Shown here: piece by piece, positions 14,860 to 23,032 of the stretch
How positions within the stretch are numbered: position 1 is the stretch's first letter
How the letters are laid out: the number at the start of each line of letters is the position of its first letter
Position numbers and translations under genes: made by a program
Origin: a virus
Reading direction: 5' to 3' (one strand)
Length of the DNA stretch: 25,047 nt
Virus record (IMG/VR): IMGVR_UViG_3300009537_000160
Coordinates: 1 to 25,047 of that record
The notes under the pieces: generated by a model
The model's input: the letters and a program-made list of their open reading frames with translations, nothing else
Databases searched by the model: none
Told to the model about the DNA's origin: nothing

Positions 14860-15842
14860 TGGGTTCTAAAAACGTTGTTCAACCGACCCCACCGACTTTT
14901 CCAGAGCCTTCTGCTGAGGAACGGGAACAGCAGACGCTTATCAATGAATTCCTGAGGACCAATATCCCCTTAGAGACCCAGTTGCGCCAGCAGGAATTGG
15001 AGCAGGTGTCTCCCGTTTTGACAGCGGCACGCAAGAAGGAAGCGGAGCAGTTTTTAGAGCTGGCGCCCGAGCTTCAAAAAACACGCAGGGCGGAACTGGG
15101 GTTCCTGACGCCCATTCTTCAAGGCCAGGCCCCCACGGGCATCTTCGGGCAGTTGACTCAACCGGTTCAGGAAAGCGCTGCTTTTGAACGTAACCGCAAA
15201 AGGCTGATGACTTCTCTGGCCAGCGCGGGGCTTTTGGACAGTGGCATCCGCGCGGAACTTGAAAAAGACCTGGCGGTTGAAACGGCGGCAGCAACCCAGG
15301 CAACGGAACAGGCTAATCTTTTTAACCTGCTCCAAATCGCTCTAGGCGGTACGGGCAGCGCCCTCGGACGGGGGATTTCACCCATCCTGGGAGGGCCGGG
15401 GGTCATCGCTCCGGGTCAGACCACAGGCCAGCTCGCCCAGGGAATTCAGCAGTTTCAGGCCCCAAGAATGGCCCAGGCAGGATTCCAGCAGCAAATCTTC
15501 CAAGGTCAACTCGAAGCGGCTACCGCGGAACGGGCTTCGCGCCGCAAGATGATCTCTGATATTTTCGGAAGCATTGGAAGTATTGGAAGTATGGGAGCTA
15601 CGTCGGCAATGATGTGTTGGGTCGCTTCCGAAATCTTTGGAGGCTGGTTCGCGCCTAAAACAATTCAGGCACGGTGTTATATCACGTATCTAGCGCCTCC
15701 CTGGTTCAGGAATTTTTACATCCGGCACGGAGAAAAAATGGCTCACTTCATTTCAAACAAACCCCTCTTGAAAATCCTTTTGAGACCGCTCTTTGAATAC
15801 TTTGCCTGGCGAGGGCGTTTAGAACAGGTGACCCATGCCTAA
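14859..15842 (+). CDS. Internal virion/ejection-type protein, 327 aa
   Basis: This is a Gln/Glu/Ala-rich, mainly helical protein with coiled-coil-like segments (residues about 20-70 and 110-160), then Gly-rich stretches and a small GSIGSIGSMG repeat encoded by three 9-base units at 15567-15593. Its C-terminal about 75 residues begin MCWVASEIFGG near 252 and continue with LAPPWFRNFYIRHGEKMAHFI and KPLLKILLRPLFEYF. I recognise this CWVA.E..G...P.W..Y..HGE.+A.FI..KP.LK domain from the ends of phage internal or tail proteins. No signal peptide is present. It is probably packaged in or under the neck and ejected with DNA. Confidence 0.68.
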   Translation: MGSKNVVQPTPPTFPEPSAEEREQQTLINEFLRTNIPLETQLRQQELEQVSPVLTAARKKEAEQFLELAPELQKTRRAELGFLTPILQGQAPTGIFGQLTQPVQESAAFERNRKRLMTSLASAGLLDSGIRAELEKDLAVETAAATQATEQANLFNLLQIALGGTGSALGRGISPILGGPGVIAPGQTTGQLAQGIQQFQAPRMAQAGFQQQIFQGQLEAATAERASRRKMISDIFGSIGSIGSMGATSAMMCWVASEIFGGWFAPKTIQARCYITYLAPPWFRNFYIRHGEKMAHFISNKPLLKILLRPLFEYFAWRGRLEQVTHA

Positions 15843-16713
15843 CGATCAAAGAAATGTTTTCGCCCAGCTGATTCAACTCGCGGCTTCCGCCTATAAAGCC
15901 GATGAGCGCAAGCAGAAAAGCCTCGAAGAAGCGAAAGTGCTGGGTGAGCAATATGTAAACGAACCCATGCAAGGGTTGGTTCAGGGAATGGGCGGGGGCG
16001 CTCAAGGTGCTTTGGACGTGGGGGGGGTTTCACTCGGCGCGGGCGCGGCGAAGCGATCTCCCCGGGAGATGCTCTCCGCGGCGCTTCAGGGCGCTCTCGC
16101 GGGCGCGGGCGCTCCATTTCAGGCGGGCCGCCTGGGCGCGGAATCCTTGTTTCCGTCCCAAGCTGTGGCGGCTCCTGAAGTGCCCACAGAGCCTACGGAT
16201 ACAACGGAACCCCGTTCCCGTCTTTCCCAGGCGTTAAGAATGTTGTTTTCGCCTGCCGCGTTTAAAATCGGCGCGCCGCTCGCGTTGGCCAAGTTCGGGG
16301 GAGAGACGGGCCTTGCGGCGGGGGCGGGGCTGGCTAAAGGCTTCGCGGACACCGCCAAAGAGAAACGGGAAGCGGCGGCGGAAGCGAAGAAGAGAGAATT
16401 GACGGATAAAGACCTGTTGGAACTTTCTACCAAGTCCGTAGACCCTCTCGGCACGCCCGAAGAAAAAGCGGCTCAGATACAATCCAACTTTGAAACCTTG
16501 AAAGCCCTGGCGGAGCAGCTGCGCGCCAAGCCCGAAGCGAGCACCAAGGCGATCCAGGAGAAGATTCAGGAGTTTACGGGACAGCAAACCGGTGCTTTCG
16601 CGGCCCGGAGGAAGAAAGCCGAACAAGCGGCGGCGTTTGCGTCTCAGCTCACTCAAGAAGGCGTTTCAGCGGAAGAAGCCAAGCGCCGCGCCAAGGCGAA
16701 GTTCGGACTGTAA
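15835..16713 (+). CDS. Internal virion-type protein, Ala-rich, 292 aa
   Basis: The product is very rich in Ala, Gly, Lys and Glu. An N-terminal helix (VFAQLIQLAASAYKADE) is followed by a Gly/Ala-rich central region with two weakly hydrophobic helices (about 50-110 and 145-175, including APLALAKFGGETGLAAGAGLA). A charged coiled-coil C-terminus follows (about 175-290). Amphipathic Gly/Ala segments of this sort are common in ejection proteins that cross the host membrane. The family is not firmly recognised. It overlaps the previous gene by eight bases and lies three bases before the giant internal protein. Confidence 0.62.
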   Translation: MPNDQRNVFAQLIQLAASAYKADERKQKSLEEAKVLGEQYVNEPMQGLVQGMGGGAQGALDVGGVSLGAGAAKRSPREMLSAALQGALAGAGAPFQAGRLGAESLFPSQAVAAPEVPTEPTDTTEPRSRLSQALRMLFSPAAFKIGAPLALAKFGGETGLAAGAGLAKGFADTAKEKREAAAEAKKRELTDKDLLELSTKSVDPLGTPEEKAAQIQSNFETLKALAEQLRAKPEASTKAIQEKIQEFTGQQTGAFAARRKKAEQAAAFASQLTQEGVSAEEAKRRAKAKFGL

Positions 16714-16716
16714 GGC

Positions 16717-19700
16717 ATGGCTCAAACTTTTACCGCCGAGGATTTTTTAGATACGAAAGCGCCTGCATTTACCGCCGAGGACTTTCTTCCGAAATCCGCT
16801 CCCCAAACCTTCACCGCCGAAGATTTTCTCCCTCAACAACCTACTGTGTTTACTTCCAGCGATTTTATGACGTCCCGGGACCGGAAGTTCCAGACAAACT
16901 TCGGAGCGTGGATGGACCGTCTCCTGAGAACCCAGTACGCTTCGGCCAACACCGCGCGGGAATTCCTTGCCGCGGCCCGGGAAGGACGGGACCCCGATGT
17001 CTCAGGAGCCATCCGCAGGGGGCTGACGGGCGAGGAGAAAGGTTCCTATAGCCAGGTTTTGGAAGATATGGGTGCCGGGGGAGTGCCTGCCTCGGTGCTG
17101 GGGTTCGTGGGAGACGTGGTTTTCGACCCCCTGACGTATCTTGGAGGGCCTATTTTGAAGGCGGGGACTAAAGGGGTCAAACTGACCGCCCAGGGTGCCG
17201 TAAAAATTCCCGAAGTGGGAAAAGTGGTTTCCACCGCTCAGAAAGCTTTGGAACCCATTACCACCGCGTACAGGAGGTTGTTTGGGACAACCACGGGAAT
17301 TAAACCTTTGGATGACTTGATGCGTTCTCATAACCTTAATGCGCGGTTTAAGATAGGAGAAGCTTATCAAAAAGGATATAAGATACGGTCCCTGGTGGAA
17401 AGGATGGCCAAGCGGTCCGGGAAAACAGTGGAGGACATCGGGAAAGAAGCAGCAAACACCGTGGAAGCTCTCGGGGGCAGGCAAAAAATCAGCGTGATGA
17501 AAGTAACCCCTGAAGGTAAAACCATCCAGGTTTTAAAAGACGTTCCTATGGATTTGCCCCAGGTGAGCGACAAAGCGGTGTTACCTTTAGCGCGCACCCT
17601 CCGTTCCATGTTTGACACCCAGCTTTCCAAAGAAATCAAGGCAGGCGTTCAAGTCGCGGCCCTGGGGACGGGGCGCAGCGTGCGGGTTCAGGAGATACGC
17701 CGCGCTTTAAACGTGATTCGCGTCCGCACGCAAAAGGAATTGGGGAACGCGCGCCAGGTTTTAAAACGGTCCTTGGAGGAACTCGACCGCATTTCGGTCA
17801 CCAAGCAAAAGAAGGCCATTACGTCCGAAGCCGAGGCGTTGAAGGTCCGCGCGCAGTTGGTCAACAAAAACAAAGTCAAGGAGCTGATCGCGCGCACGGA
17901 TTCCCTGAACGAGCAGTTGAACCTTTTAGAACAGCAAAAGCTGATTGCGCGCCAGAAAGGGCTTCCTTTTAAAGCGATTGAACGCAAAATCGCCCGGCGT
18001 GAAAACGATTACTGGTATCATACGGGAGAGTTGGCCGAACGCCTCCAAGATATCCCCGAACTCGCCGAAGGAAGCCGCTTTATCGCGAGGATTCAATCTT
18101 TGGAGGATGCCTTGAAACAGGTGGAACCGATTCGGGGACAAGCGGGATTGTCTTTGGAGCGGCGCTTGGATTTAGCGGAGGCCGCCGAAGCGGTTCCGAA
18201 AGGCGTCAGAGCCCGTTCGCTGTTTCGGGAAATCACGGAACTCCGGGCCAAGCGGGAACTCGGTTACTTTCCCCGCATTACGACGGAAGAAGCCAAGCAC
18301 TACCTGAAAAAAGCCCACATCGGAAGCCGGAAGGTCTGGAACCCGAAGCTGGCAAACGCGCTCAAGCGCCGGACGGAAGATTTTACCTTGGAAGAATGGA
18401 ACCAGTTCGCCCGGGAGAACGGGATTGAAAGCCTGGGGGGAAACAGCGTCGAGAACTTCTTTGTCTCCCATCCCGCGTATGCGACCGCGACGCGCCTGGC
18501 GCGCGGCGAACGGGCCATATCCCATTCCGAATTTTTAATGGACGCCGCTCAAAAGTTCGGGGTGAAGGCCGAAGAGGCCGTGACGGGTATGGTCGAAGCC
18601 CCCGAAGCGTTGATTAAACTGGTTCCGAGCCTGCGGGGAAGATTCTTTGAACCCGGTGTTTTGGATGAAATCACGCGGGTCCATGAAGCGTTTTTTAACC
18701 CCAAGACGGCTAAAGATTTTATTCAAACTTATGACAAATGGCACAACGCCTGGAAGTTATGGACCCTCGCTCCTTTTCCGGCGTATCACTTCAGAAACGC
18801 GGTGGGAAATGTTTGGAACAACTATCTCGCGGGGGTGGTGGACCCGCGGGTCTACAACGAGGCCCGGCGCCTTCAGGTCTTGGCTGCCAAGGGGCTCTTA
18901 AAAGGTGAAGATGCGAAAATCTTCAGAATAGCCCGTGAACTCGGAGTCGTGGACATTGACCGTTTTGTCATGGAGCAGTTTACCGGAAGGCCCACAGACA
19001 TGCTGTGGGAGCGCGTGGTGGGGGAGAACCGGGTAATTAACCTCGGTAAAAGAATAGGGAACGCTGTCGAGAACAACGCGCGCCTGGCGCATTTTCTGGA
19101 TAAGACGGGCAAAGGGTTTTCCCCGGACGCCGCCGCCCAATCCGTCAAGCGGTATCTTTTCGATTACCTTGACTTGACTCCTTTTGAACAAAACGTGATG
19201 AAACGCCTGGCGCCGTTTTACACCTGGAGCCGGAAGAACATCCCCTTGCAGGCCCAGGAGCTGTTCCGGCAGCCCATGAAGTATGTCGGCATCGAGAAAC
19301 TAAGGCGGGGGTTCAGCGGGGAGCAGGAAATACCAGAAGACATAAGTCTTCTGAAACGCACCCGTCCCTTTCTCTACGAATCGCTTCCCATCCGGGCAGG
19401 AAAGACCAAGGGAGGCATCGCGACCTTCTTTCCCTTGGAGACCTGGATTCCCGCGGCAGACCTGGCAAAGCTTTTCCGGCCGGGGGAGATTATTCTGGAG
19501 CAGATGACCCCTCTTCTGAAAGCGCCTTTGGAACAGGCGGCCAACTACAGCTTCTTTTTCGAGAAGCCCATTCAGGAGTTCCCGGAGCAGAGACGTTTGT
19601 TTCTCGGGCTTGATCTTCCCCCGCGCGTGCATCACCTCTTATACAATTTCAGAGTTTTAACCGAAGTGAACCGGATGCTCACGCCGTCCCAAGGCCGCCC

Positions 19701-19911
19701 CGAAGATTTGACTGGGTTTGAAAAGATGGTCAGACTTTTTACGGGGATTAAACTTTACCGCTTTAACGTGTCGGAATTGAGGCACCAGGTCAGAACCGAG
19801 CTTATCCGGGAACGGTCTTTAATCAAACGCGAAATGCGGCGGGCGAAACGCCAGGGCCGGAACAAGGAAGCTCAGCGGTTGAGGGAAGCTTTGCATGAAA
19901 CCCGGAATTAG
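16717..19911 (+). CDS. Large internal virion (ejection-type) protein, 1064 aa
   Basis: The longest gene encodes a polyvalent, mostly helical protein. Residues 4-51 contain four copies of an FTAEDFL-type motif (starting at 5, 18, 32 and 45, the last as FTSSDFM). A FDPLTYLG segment (136-143) follows a Gly-rich linker, with long coiled-coil stretches at about 330-460. Near residues 688-709 lies FRNAVGNVWNNYLAGVVDP, and at about 815-852 DYLDLTPFEQNVMKRL followed by PFYTWSRKNIPLQ. These blocks are known from large phage proteins of internal-virion or polyvalent type, often adjacent to podovirus tail genes. No Cys, signal peptide or protease motif was seen. It probably forms part of a DNA-translocation channel on infection. 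Confidence 0.75.
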   Translation: MAQTFTAEDFLDTKAPAFTAEDFLPKSAPQTFTAEDFLPQQPTVFTSSDFMTSRDRKFQTNFGAWMDRLLRTQYASANTAREFLAAAREGRDPDVSGAIRRGLTGEEKGSYSQVLEDMGAGGVPASVLGFVGDVVFDPLTYLGGPILKAGTKGVKLTAQGAVKIPEVGKVVSTAQKALEPITTAYRRLFGTTTGIKPLDDLMRSHNLNARFKIGEAYQKGYKIRSLVERMAKRSGKTVEDIGKEAANTVEALGGRQKISVMKVTPEGKTIQVLKDVPMDLPQVSDKAVLPLARTLRSMFDTQLSKEIKAGVQVAALGTGRSVRVQEIRRALNVIRVRTQKELGNARQVLKRSLEELDRISVTKQKKAITSEAEALKVRAQLVNKNKVKELIARTDSLNEQLNLLEQQKLIARQKGLPFKAIERKIARRENDYWYHTGELAERLQDIPELAEGSRFIARIQSLEDALKQVEPIRGQAGLSLERRLDLAEAAEAVPKGVRARSLFREITELRAKRELGYFPRITTEEAKHYLKKAHIGSRKVWNPKLANALKRRTEDFTLEEWNQFARENGIESLGGNSVENFFVSHPAYATATRLARGERAISHSEFLMDAAQKFGVKAEEAVTGMVEAPEALIKLVPSLRGRFFEPGVLDEITRVHEAFFNPKTAKDFIQTYDKWHNAWKLWTLAPFPAYHFRNAVGNVWNNYLAGVVDPRVYNEARRLQVLAAKGLLKGEDAKIFRIARELGVVDIDRFVMEQFTGRPTDMLWERVVGENRVINLGKRIGNAVENNARLAHFLDKTGKGFSPDAAAQSVKRYLFDYLDLTPFEQNVMKRLAPFYTWSRKNIPLQAQELFRQPMKYVGIEKLRRGFSGEQEIPEDISLLKRTRPFLYESLPIRAGKTKGGIATFFPLETWIPAADLAKLFRPGEIILEQMTPLLKAPLEQAANYSFFFEKPIQEFPEQRRLFLGLDLPPRVHHLLYNFRVLTEVNRMLTPSQGRPEDLTGFEKMVRLFTGIKLYRFNVSELRHQVRTELIRERSLIKREMRRAKRQGRNKEAQRLREALHETRN

Positions 19912-20054
19912 TCCCTCATCCAATCCATGTAACGGCCGCCCGACTGATGAGGCCGTCCGTAATCGGGCGCGTTTTTACGCTGGTTCATAAACCACAGTAG
20001 GAAAAGGGCCGAGAGGAGCAAGCCGATGACCAGGTTCCGAGTTTCCTTGTCCAT
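19908..20054 (-). CDS. Possible leftward 48-residue membrane protein
   Basis: Reading leftward from ATG at 20054, the product is DKETRNLVI followed by a clear transmembrane helix (LLLSALFLLWFM, within about 7-23) and a polar tail ending GGRYMDWMRD. It fills the otherwise empty gap between 19911 and 20026, overlaps the large gene's end by four bases and the next gene's start by 29. There is no ribosome site before the ATG, and it runs against the late transcript. If real it could be a holin-like or regulatory membrane peptide. The protein-like sequence is the only support. Confidence 0.35.
   Translation of the reverse strand: MDKETRNLVIGLLLSALFLLWFMNQRKNAPDYGRPHQSGGRYMDWMRD
19937..19976 (+). 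terminator. Possible rho-independent terminator
   Basis: A seven-base stem, CGCCCGA at 19937-19943 and TCGGGCG at 19963-19969, is followed by CG and TTTTT at 19972-19976. It lies about 25 bases after the large internal-protein gene. The loop is long (19 bases) and the stem short, so termination would be partial at best. The same bases also code part of the leftward small frame 19908-20054, so the palindrome may be incidental. Confidence 0.4.
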
Positions 20055-20349
20055 AGGGTTTATGATACTTTTCCTGATGCTTCCCGTCAAGGCATGGGCG
20101 ACCACTTCCACTCAGGTTTCCTGCACTTCGACTTCCTCTACGGTGCTGAGTCCCGACAGTTCCAGGAAGGTGGCTGTTTACCTTAATCAAAGCACGACAG
20201 ACGCTTACGTCTGCTGGGCGGCAACCTGCACGACCGCATTAGGAACCCGTTTCCAGGAAAACCAAGGCTTTGTGACCGAGCAGTATAAAGGCGTCATCAC
20301 CTGTATCACGTCAAGCGGAACCGCAACATTGGGTATTTATGCGCAGTAA
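20026..20349 (+). CDS. Exported Cys-rich small protein, 107 aa
   Basis: The N-terminal signal (MTRFRV, a long Ile/Leu/Phe core, VKAWA, cleavage after about residue 25) is followed by an about 82-residue beta-rich mature part. It has four Cys: one in QVSC, two in YVCWAATC and one in VITC. An even number of Cys in a predicted periplasmic protein fits two disulfides. The Thr/Ser-rich pattern with RKVAVYLNQSTTDAYV and YKGVITCI resembles small phage surface proteins of the adhesin-base or decoration type. GAGGAG at 20013 supports the start. The end overlaps the fibre gene by 11 bases. Confidence 0.7.
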   Translation: MTRFRVSLSIGFMILFLMLPVKAWATTSTQVSCTSTSSTVLSPDSSRKVAVYLNQSTTDAYVCWAATCTTALGTRFQENQGFVTEQYKGVITCITSSGTATLGIYAQ

Positions 20350-21982
20350 GGTTATTTTAGGCATCGGGCTTTTGCTTTTGGCTTCCACGGCCCATGCGGA
20401 TATGTTTATCGGGGGGGGAGGCGGCGGCGGGGACGCCGACACCCTGGACACCCTGGACTCGACGCAGTTCCTGCGAAGCGACGCCTCCGACTCCTACACC
20501 TCCGGGACGCTGACGTTTGACGCGACGACCACCCTGGATGTGGACGGTTCCACAGCGCTTGCCCTTCCCTTGACTCTAGCCAACAGCGAATTGATTCAAA
20601 ACTCAACAGATGACATGGTGGAGTTCATCGGCGCGGGGGGGTCGGACAACACCGATTTGAGGATTGATTTGGATGGGGCTTATCCTGTTCTTACCTCTCC
20701 TACCGACAGCGCCATTCAAGTGGCGGAGGATTTCATTGTAGACGGTAAGGTGGACATCGGGGGCACCGTCTCCGGCGCGGCTTACAACGTCATTGCCGAT
20801 GCCTCCACCGCGTCCTCTGCGATTATTGATTCTGACGACGACCTCTACATCGAGGGGTCTTTGGAAGTAGGCCAGTCCACCGTCCTCAATAAAATCGCCT
20901 ACACCTGGCCTTCTGCGGACGGGAGCAGCCTTCAAGTTCTGCACACCGATGGGTCAGGCAGCCTTACCTGGGACGATGACGACACGGGCGCGGGGGGAGG
21001 CGATCCCGTCTTGATTGACGGCACTGCGGTTTCTGACGCCGCCGGGGTGGACATTCAAAGCGGGGCGGGGATTGCGATCACCTTCAACGCAGGGGTTTCG
21101 CCTGATACCGCTTCCATTGCGATTGACGCGACCGGGGATTGGACGGGGACTTTGGATTCTATTGAAGGGGCGTCTTTTCTCCGCTCCGACGCCTCCGACT
21201 CCTACACCTCCGGGACGCTGACCACTGCCTCCACCACTATCTTGGACCTAGACGGCTCCACCACTTTTGCGCTCCCGTTGACTTTCGCAAACGCTGAGTA
21301 TTTGACCAATGCCTCGGATGGGTTCGTCAGCTTTGTGGGCATCGGGGGCGACCCCACGGATTTGAGGATTGATTTAGATTGGACGTATCCTGTTTTGGAC
21401 TCTCAGACGGATTCGGCGATTGGGTTCGGTGAGGATGTTGTTATAGTTCAGAAAGTGGACATCGGGGGCACGGTTTCCGGTGTCGCGTACAACGTTATCG
21501 CCGATGCTTCGACCTCCTCCCGTGCGGAACTCAACTCAGACGATGATCTCTACATCGAAGGGAATTTGAACGTCGGGGGCACGGTTTCAGCCGGAACGGT
21601 TGAAATTGCCGCCGATTCCATCACGCACGCGCAGATGGCCGACGCGGATCAAGCCGATACGAAATGCCTTTGGTTTGAGAACCCCACAGCGACGGATGAC
21701 TTCAAATCTATTTGGGCAAACAAGACGGCGAACGATTTTCTCCTTACGGAAATTTGGGCGGAAAGCGACCAGACCGTGACGTTCATGCTTCAAGTGGACG
21801 ACGGGACACCGGCGGACGTGGACAGCGTGGACTTGGCGCCCGCCGCAGGAGAAGCCGAGGATACGTCTCTGAACGGAGATACCACGGTGGCGGCGGGAGA
21901 AGAACTTGACCTGGCCATTACTTCGGTCGCCAACACGCCGACGTGGGTTTCAATTTGTTGGACGGGGAATTGGGTAGATTGA
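20339..21982 (+). CDS. Tail-fibre-like protein with internal duplication and signal peptide
   Basis: The 547-residue protein starts with a signal peptide (residues 1-20, STAHA then DMF) and a Gly-rich linker. It holds two similar blocks about 236 residues apart (starting near 47 and 283). Each runs FLRSDASDSYTSGTLT, DGST..ALPLT.AN, a TDLRIDLD..YPVL stretch, KVDIGGTVSG..YNVIADAS and DDDLYIEG, typical of structured phage fibre shafts. The last about 105 residues from CLWFENPTATDDF form a separate C-terminal beta domain (VTFMLQVDDGTPAD, EELDLAITSV) that probably contacts a receptor or a partner fibre. Two Cys are present in the C-terminal domain. It overlaps the previous gene by 11 bases. Confidence 0.78.
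   Translation: MRSKVILGIGLLLLASTAHADMFIGGGGGGGDADTLDTLDSTQFLRSDASDSYTSGTLTFDATTTLDVDGSTALALPLTLANSELIQNSTDDMVEFIGAGGSDNTDLRIDLDGAYPVLTSPTDSAIQVAEDFIVDGKVDIGGTVSGAAYNVIADASTASSAIIDSDDDLYIEGSLEVGQSTVLNKIAYTWPSADGSSLQVLHTDGSGSLTWDDDDTGAGGGDPVLIDGTAVSDAAGVDIQSGAGIAITFNAGVSPDTASIAIDATGDWTGTLDSIEGASFLRSDASDSYTSGTLTTASTTILDLDGSTTFALPLTFANAEYLTNASDGFVSFVGIGGDPTDLRIDLDWTYPVLDSQTDSAIGFGEDVVIVQKVDIGGTVSGVAYNVIADASTSSRAELNSDDDLYIEGNLNVGGTVSAGTVEIAADSITHAQMADADQADTKCLWFENPTATDDFKSIWANKTANDFLLTEIWAESDQTVTFMLQVDDGTPADVDSVDLAPAAGEAEDTSLNGDTTVAAGEELDLAITSVANTPTWVSICWTGNWVD
20479..20514 (+). repeat. 36-base direct repeat, copy 1
   Basis: A 36-base stretch coding SDASDSYTSGTLT in the first fibre block is repeated base for base 708 bases downstream at 21187-21222. 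Other parts of the two blocks have drifted (the IGGTVSG region is 705 bases apart). The identity here therefore points to recent duplication or gene conversion between the blocks. Confidence 0.9.
21187..21222 (+). repeat. 36-base direct repeat, copy 2
   Basis: This second copy is identical to 20479-20514 and lies in the same reading frame within the second fibre block. Such a long perfect repeat inside one gene could drive deletion or expansion of the fibre shaft by recombination, and could also cause assembly collapse in short-read data. Confidence 0.9.
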
Positions 21983-21998
21983 TTACCAGGAGGTTCAA

Positions 21999-22289
21999 AT
22001 GAAAACTATGGGAGTTGCCGTACTGCTTTTTGTTTTGATGGGTCTGCCCTATGCGGAGGCCGTAACCTTCACAGTCCGCGTGGACGACGCGTCCGCAAAG
22101 ACGACCTTGAAGGAGGCGTGCGCGTCTTTCGGGGCGTTTTCCCTGACCGATGCAGACTGCCAGGCGCGTATTCAGGAGGAACTGGTGAACACCGTGCGTT
22201 TGTGGGTGACCCAGGGACGGGACGCGCTGGTTTTTAAGAACGAGAAAGATTCAACGGCATCGGATGTGAATGTGAAGGTCACGCCCTGA
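21999..22289 (+). CDS. Exported small protein, 96 aa
   Basis: The protein has a signal peptide (MKTMGVAVLL core, PYAEA, cleavage near residue 21). A mature domain of about 75 residues follows, starting VTFTVRVDDASAKTTLKEAC, with a second Cys in TDADCQARI, then an amphipathic helix and a C-terminal VNVKV strand. The two mature Cys could pair in the periplasm. A textbook AGGAGG lies before ATG 21999. The stop overlaps the next start by one base (TGATG). No family is recognised. Confidence 0.65.
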   Translation: MKTMGVAVLLFVLMGLPYAEAVTFTVRVDDASAKTTLKEACASFGAFSLTDADCQARIQEELVNTVRLWVTQGRDALVFKNEKDSTASDVNVKVTP

Positions 22290-22318
22290 TGAGGCGAAAT
22301 AACGCCCTGATGAGGCGA
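22281..22318 (+). repeat. 17-base tandem duplication over a start codon
   Basis: ACGCCCTGATGAGGCGA occurs at 22281-22297 and again at 22302-22318, separated by four bases. Each copy contains the TGATG stop/start overlap, so the downstream gene has two identical in-frame start contexts, ATG 22289 and ATG 22310. The 21-base period keeps the frame. Confidence 0.95.
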
Positions 22319-23032
22319 TCCCTGGTTTTAGCGGGAAGCCTGTGGTTTGTCCTGACGGGGACGGCCCAGGCCGCGGTTGCCCAAGCCTCTGGGCAGACCA
22401 AGCAGGGAGCCGCGTCTTCGAGCGCCACGTCCCTTCAAATCACCTTCCCGCAGAACGTGGTGTCGGGCAACACGGTGGTCTGCGGGGCGAAATACCGCAA
22501 TGGAACCCCCTCGTTCAGTGACAGTTTAGGGAACACCTGGGCGACTGATATTAACGATCCTAATAATGACATGGGAACGATGATCGGAAGCATCAAGAGC
22601 ATTACGAACGCCGGGAGCATGACGGTGACGTTCGGAACGACCACCTCCGCAACTAAAATCGGTCTTTCCTGCATGGAGTATTCCGGGTTTACGGGCGGGG
22701 CCGCGCTCGATCAGAGTAATACCAGCACGGGGTCGGGCACGGCGTTTTCGAGCGGTTCGGTTACGACCACAGCGGCCAATGAACTCCTGTTTTGCGCGGT
22801 GTCGGATTCGTTTAATGGCACTCCCTACTCCTGGACGAGTTCTTTTACGCTTCTCACGGAAGGCGCCAGCGGTACCAGCCGCGCCAGCTTCGCCGACCGT
22901 ATTGTGACCTCGACCGGAACTTACACCGCAACGGCCACGATGAGTTCAACGGCCAATTATCGCAGTACGATTGCGACCTACAAGGAAGTGGGAGGAGGCG
23001 GTGCGGCCCGCCGGGTATTCGTGGTGCATTGA
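22310..23032 (+). CDS. Exported adhesin-like beta-sandwich protein
   Basis: The start could be ATG 22289 (247 residues) or ATG 22310 (240 residues) because a 21-base duplication has copied the start. The shorter form gives the cleaner signal peptide (MRRSLVLAGS, then TGTAQA, cleavage after about 21). The mature protein is Ser/Thr/Gly-rich and beta-predicted: TFPQNVVSGNTVVCGAKY, FSDSLGNTW, KIGLSCMEYSGF, ANELLFCAVSD. This pattern is known from secreted surface or phage appendage domains with a DS.GNtW motif and a C.EYSG strand. Three Cys are present. It probably forms a fibre or appendage head domain. Function is inferred from pattern and location only. Confidence 0.65.
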   Translation: MRRSLVLAGSLWFVLTGTAQAAVAQASGQTKQGAASSSATSLQITFPQNVVSGNTVVCGAKYRNGTPSFSDSLGNTWATDINDPNNDMGTMIGSIKSITNAGSMTVTFGTTTSATKIGLSCMEYSGFTGGAALDQSNTSTGSGTAFSSGSVTTTAANELLFCAVSDSFNGTPYSWTSSFTLLTEGASGTSRASFADRIVTSTGTYTATATMSSTANYRSTIATYKEVGGGGAARRVFVVH

